Source: Hypericum androsaemum (lineage: Eukaryota; Streptophyta; Magnoliopsida; Malpighiales; Hypericaceae). From it: a stretch of DNA of 64,000 nt. The stretch lies in assembly GCA_963995505.1 (NCBI GenBank), contig OZ023188.1, positions 18,055,912 to 18,119,911 on the forward strand, given 5' to 3'. The notes below the pieces were generated by a model. That model saw only the letters and a program-made list of their open reading frames with translations, had not been told where the DNA came from and searched no databases. Both the position numbers and the translations under genes were made by a program. Below are positions 60,481 through 64,000 of this stretch, in pieces; position 1 is the first letter of the stretch; every line of letters starts with the position of its first letter.

Positions 60481-61695
60481 GGATAAATTACGCTCAGGTC
60501 TCTATAATTTGGTCTCCTTCTTTCTCGGGTCCCTGCGATTCTAAAATCTTTGCTGACGTCTTCCGTGTTTGATTTTAGAAACTCTCGGGTCTCTGATGCC
60601 AGAATCTGTCAATTTCTCCGGCGAACACCCACCTGAAAAGACTAAAATGTCCTCCCGCAAAAAAACAAAAAAAATCCCTCTCTCTTTTCCCTTCACCTTC
60701 TTCTACCTCCCACTTCATCTTCTTCCTTCCACTTTCAACAAAAACCAAAACTCAAATCTAAGTCTTTATAACTAGAATCACAACTTAAAAAATTCAAATT
60801 TTTAAAGCATTCAAATGAATCTTGAGAAATATGGGGCCCACCCAAACCCCTTCGACGAGTTCGGGTTCACCCACACCGCCGCAGATCTCCCTCGCAATTC
60901 GTTTCTGGGTACATAAAGGCCGAACCTTTTCATGCCCAGAAGTTTCAAGATTCCAATTTTTTCTTCTGGAGTTGAATTTGATGATAATTTGTACGTACTC
61001 AGTTGCACGGACGAGGATGTAGGTGACTTTATATGATAATTTTAATTCTCTGTACATTTTTTGCTTAAGGCTTTGAAGTTCAAGTTCATGTTCTTTGTGA
61101 GGTGGCAAGTTCATGTTCTCTGTGAGGTGGAATCCAAGTGCAAGTTCATGTTCTTTGTGAGGTGGCAAGTTCATGTTCTCCGTGAGGTGGAATCCAAGTG
61201 CAAGTTCATGTTCTTTGTGAGGTGGCAATTTCATGTTCAGATTCAGCAAGTTCATGTTCCGTTTTGTGTTTAATTAATTTAATTAATTGGGTGTTCTTGA
61301 GTGTTTGATTTATTGTTCTTGGGCTTTTTGGGTGTTTTAATTGGAATTAAAGTTTTTAGAACTAAAGTTCTTTAAGTTTTGATTTTCTAATTAGTTTTGA
61401 TTATTAATAAGAAGATTTGGGCTTCAGGATTTTTGGTTGAAAGTGGGAAAAAGAAGATGAAGTGAGAGGTAGAAGAAGGTGAAGGAAGAAGGGCAAGAGG
61501 ATTTTTTTTATTTTTTTAGTAGGAGGGTATTTTAATCTTTTTAGGTGGTATTCGTCGGAGAAATCGGCATATTTCGGCATCAGAAACTCGAGAGTTTCTA
61601 AAATCAAACTTAGGAGATGTCAGTAAGAATTTTAGAAATGCAAAGACCCGAGAAAAAAGGAGACCAAACTACAAGAACCTGAGCGTAATTTGTCC
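60481..61695. mobile_element. MULE with unidentified cargo
   Basis: The termini GGATAAATTACGCTCAGG and (reverse complement) GGACAAATTACGCTCAGG extend as inverted repeats of about 200 bp (left through about 60700, right from about 61480). The 9-bp flanks are taaaattta (60472-60480) and taaaactta (61696-61704), one mismatch. The interior contains a stretch at 60815-61030 with coding-like composition and a 60-bp tandem repeat. It may be a Pack-MULE with an unrecognised fragment. Confidence 0.85.
61081..61239 (+). repeat. 60-bp tandem repeat, about 2.6 copies
   Basis: Units start at 61081, 61141 and 61201 and each contains AAGTTCATGTTCT twice. The unit itself is a 1.5-fold internal repeat. It lies inside the MULE at 60481-61695. 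Confidence 0.96.
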
Positions 61696-61805
61696 TAAAA
61701 CTTAATACCCAAAGTTACATGAGATCGTCCCGTTCCGATACACATGAGACCAACATGTTGGACCTGGCAGCAATTTTCCGGACACAAAACAGACACAGTT
61801 CGATT

Positions 61806-62511
61806 TCAGAATGAGATGTTCATCATGTCCATGCTAAGGCTCTCCATCATCAGTCTCTCCATGAACCCACATGCACTAAGTGGTGATCTGTTGAAGCTTC
61901 CAATTCTGGGCTTGAAATGGCAGGAGGAGATGGGAATAATTGGGATATTGTCACAGTTGCAGATCTCAATCATGTAGCCATCTGGGTCATGGAAGAACAC
62001 CTGATCCACCTTCATCCCATCATCATCTTCCACCACCGTTGTTCTGTGCCTAATTCCCATCTCGTCCATTCTCCTTTTCACTAGGCCTATATCCGTGCAC
62101 TATATTGAGCAAAGAAAATCCAAGAAACTCGTAAATGAACTAATGACAGAGTTATTCTAGATTAATCAAAATGTCTCGAGTTCTAGTTATCAGTAACACA
62201 ATAATATTACATATTTGTAAAGAAAATTCTGCCATATTTCAATATCTGAATTGAATATAAATTAGTCAGTTCAATTTGAATATATCTTATAAAAAAACTT
62301 AAGAGAATATTTAAGTTTGCAATTAATTTTCTTACTAGGAAAGAAATATGATTGTCCTTCGGATTAATTGGGCCCGGCCCCGGAGGAGAGTCAAATTCTT
62401 CGGCCGATGAGTTCTCGATCAAGTGTATTCCGATTCCATAATTGTATAGCCTAAGTCAGATTATTTCGATCTATTAGATTAGGCGACCCATTAATTATAC
62501 GAATAAAAACG

Positions 62512-62571
<60 letters not shown>

Positions 62572-62774
62572 GGCCCATCAATTAATTACCAGGCCCCATT
62601 GAAATCAAAAGAAGATGGCCGCTTGACAAGAACAAAGCCTAAAACGTCCTCGTAGAACCGCAAGGAAGCCCAAACCGATTTGCACGTCAAGGACACGTGG
62701 TTCAAGGAAAGAAGCGGAAGCGCCTCGAAGCTGCCCACTTCCTCGATCTCCATAACTACACCCTCTAGCTGCAT
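61806..62774 (-). CDS. Glyoxalase I-like VOC-family protein
   Basis: Three exons: 62774-62590, 62450-62336 and 62099-61806, in phase, 197 residues. A VOC fold is indicated by LNHVSLTCKSVWASLRFYEDVLGF (about 24-47), GIGIHLIE, KDNHISF and QVFFHDPDGYMIEICNCDNIP. The conserved His (NHVS, NHIS) and Glu (IEIC) metal ligands are present. It resembles Arabidopsis At1g80160-type proteins, annotated as lactoylglutathione lyase family but not shown to be canonical glyoxalase I. The C-terminal tail is Met/Ser-rich. Intron 1 (62451-62589) contains a (GA)n tract and a 35-nt poly-G run. Confidence 0.92.
62514..62570 (+). repeat. (GA)n followed by 35-nt poly-G tract
   Basis: An alternating AG run to 62535, then an uninterrupted G35 (62536-62570), within intron 1 of the glyoxalase-like gene. 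On the transcribed strand this is a C-run preceding a CT-run. Confidence 0.9.
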
Positions 62775-62835
62775 CCTTCACTAATTCCGAGCTTCTTCTC
62801 ACTCTATTCTGTTGTTGTCCTAACAAGCCAATGCT

Positions 62836-62846
62836 CTTTTATATAG
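62836..62846 (-). promoter_or_regulatory. TATA box of the glyoxalase-like gene
   Basis: CTATATAAAAG on the minus strand, about 65 bp upstream of the start codon, which leaves a 5' UTR of about 35 nt. Confidence 0.75.
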
Positions 62847-64000
62847 AACCCGAAAATGTCTACCTCCCTTCAAACCGACGTTCAATTTCTGATAATTTTT
62901 TTTTTGTCGTGGCCGAGGAAATTTCCTGGCAGATTCTTTCGAGTTTTCAAAACGTATATGCCGTAAAAATTCAGTATAGAATAGCATCATCGTTTAAATA
63001 AGTTAATTGATTTAATAGATAAGTTAATATCAAATAACTTAATTAGGCGTCATCCTTCATTTGAAGTAAGCAGATTGCTTCCCTACAAAAAGCTAAGTTC
63101 CGTAGCCTGAGAAGTTTCTCGGAGGCTTCCGCTGGTACACTACAACATCAAAAAAGTCTTTGCTATTATTAAAAACTTAAACTCGAAACAAAAATAGGTC
63201 ACTATAATTTAACCCGAAGTTTCTACACAATAAAAATGTACCAACGTTGTTAAAATTTGGTTGAAAAACTAAAATGGAGCTCGACACAAACCGACGTCAG
63301 GGGCTCGGTTGTTCTGTGGCGAGCCTGAGGCTTCATTCTCAAAGGTGGGCCGATAATTGATGTGAAACACTCGTCTTTCTGTTGCGTTCTCGTGGGCTTC
63401 TAAAAAATTTCCGGACAGATAGATAGAAGATTTGGTCAATAGATAATGCCAAAAATAAAGACAACCGTTTGTAGAAAGTATAATCCAATCACACGAGCAA
63501 TGATTATAAAACTCATGTTTTAGAATAAGCTAATTAATCGTAGATATATATGGACTATATTCAGCATACTCGCAACTATAGGGTAATACCAGTTCCATGC
63601 GCCGGATTGCATGATTTATATTCCAAGACAACCACGAGATGACAAGCATAAATCTATGGAGCGTAAGCAGACCACCTAATACACTAATTCATGTTGTTGG
63701 TCGGAGGTGGTGTACTTGATTAGGATCTACGGCAGTCGAGGCAAGTGTTGGACACTTTCTCCGTAAGACGAGATTGCCTCGTATATTTCAGTGCGGTACG
63801 GGCTACGGCAATCGTCCCCAAGATACAACGACTGTTAGGGCGTTTCCAAGAACGTTGCACACGTATCTCGAAACTTTCGGGCGAACCCTTATATACCCAG
63901 AACTTTCGGACGGACTTGTAAGTGAAGAACGGGGGAGAGAAGAAGACAACAATGCTATGGAGAGTGCATTTGCTGCTGGGATGAGGAAAATGGCAAGGGG
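62847..64000. other. Intergenic; LTR-like sequence at the right edge
   Basis: No gene recognised. Near 63889-63897 a minus-strand TATATAAGGG box sits in GC-richer DNA, which could be the promoter of an LTR or gene continuing beyond 64000. Confidence 0.35.

Noticed and set aside
63700..64000. A gene or LTR at the right edge
   Set aside because: A TATATAAGGG box and GC-richer sequence are suggestive, but no coding domain or second LTR is visible, so it is noted only as intergenic.

Overview
This window is nuclear DNA from a flowering plant, most probably a eudicot. Genes have many short GT-AG introns in AT-rich DNA. There is a plastid fructose-bisphosphate aldolase with a transit peptide and a NERD-type PHD/SWIB/Plus3/GYF/CCCH protein, plus plant retrotransposons and Mutator-like and hAT elements. 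The species cannot be fixed from the sequence.

Layout. 1-8.2 kb is transposon-dominated: a decayed minus-strand Copia element cut by the window start, then a 1.2 kb Pack-MULE carrying the first exon of a NudC/BOBBER-type gene. 8.2-18 kb is gene-poor, with a MULE that contains a nested hAT, a glycine-rich secreted protein gene, a probable solo LTR and a short SINE. 18-30 kb is genic, all on the minus strand: a DUF1640/CCDC90 mitochondrial protein, a small plant-specific protein and the large NERD gene, which has a likely U12 AT-AC intron. 30-37.3 kb is again repeats: four 176-bp tandem units, an hAT with 8-bp duplications, and a MULE split by a gag-only LTR element. 37.5-56.6 kb is gene-dense: PHAF1/UPF0183 (+), HEMK2-like methyltransferase (+), pectinesterase (-), tRNA-Glu (+), CPP1-like (+), plastid aldolase (+), EDA2-like S28 protease (-) and a double B-box protein (-). 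57-64 kb holds two more MULEs and a glyoxalase-family gene (-).

Exon structures were derived by hand. For every multi-exon gene, exon phases sum to an uninterrupted reading frame, which is the main support for the models. From memory, the homologues of DUF1640, NERD, PHAF1 and CPP1-like lie close together on Arabidopsis chromosome 3 (around At3g51090-At3g51140), so 18-47 kb looks like a conserved block expanded by transposons. The genes are otherwise functionally unrelated housekeeping genes, not an operon-like system.

The most notable non-genic signal is a set of TIR elements with 9-bp target duplications, four of which (plus one fragment) share termini of the form GGRAAAAGTNCACTT. The second is a roughly 105-bp tRNA-like SINE with clear target duplications. 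I saw no new multi-gene biochemical system.
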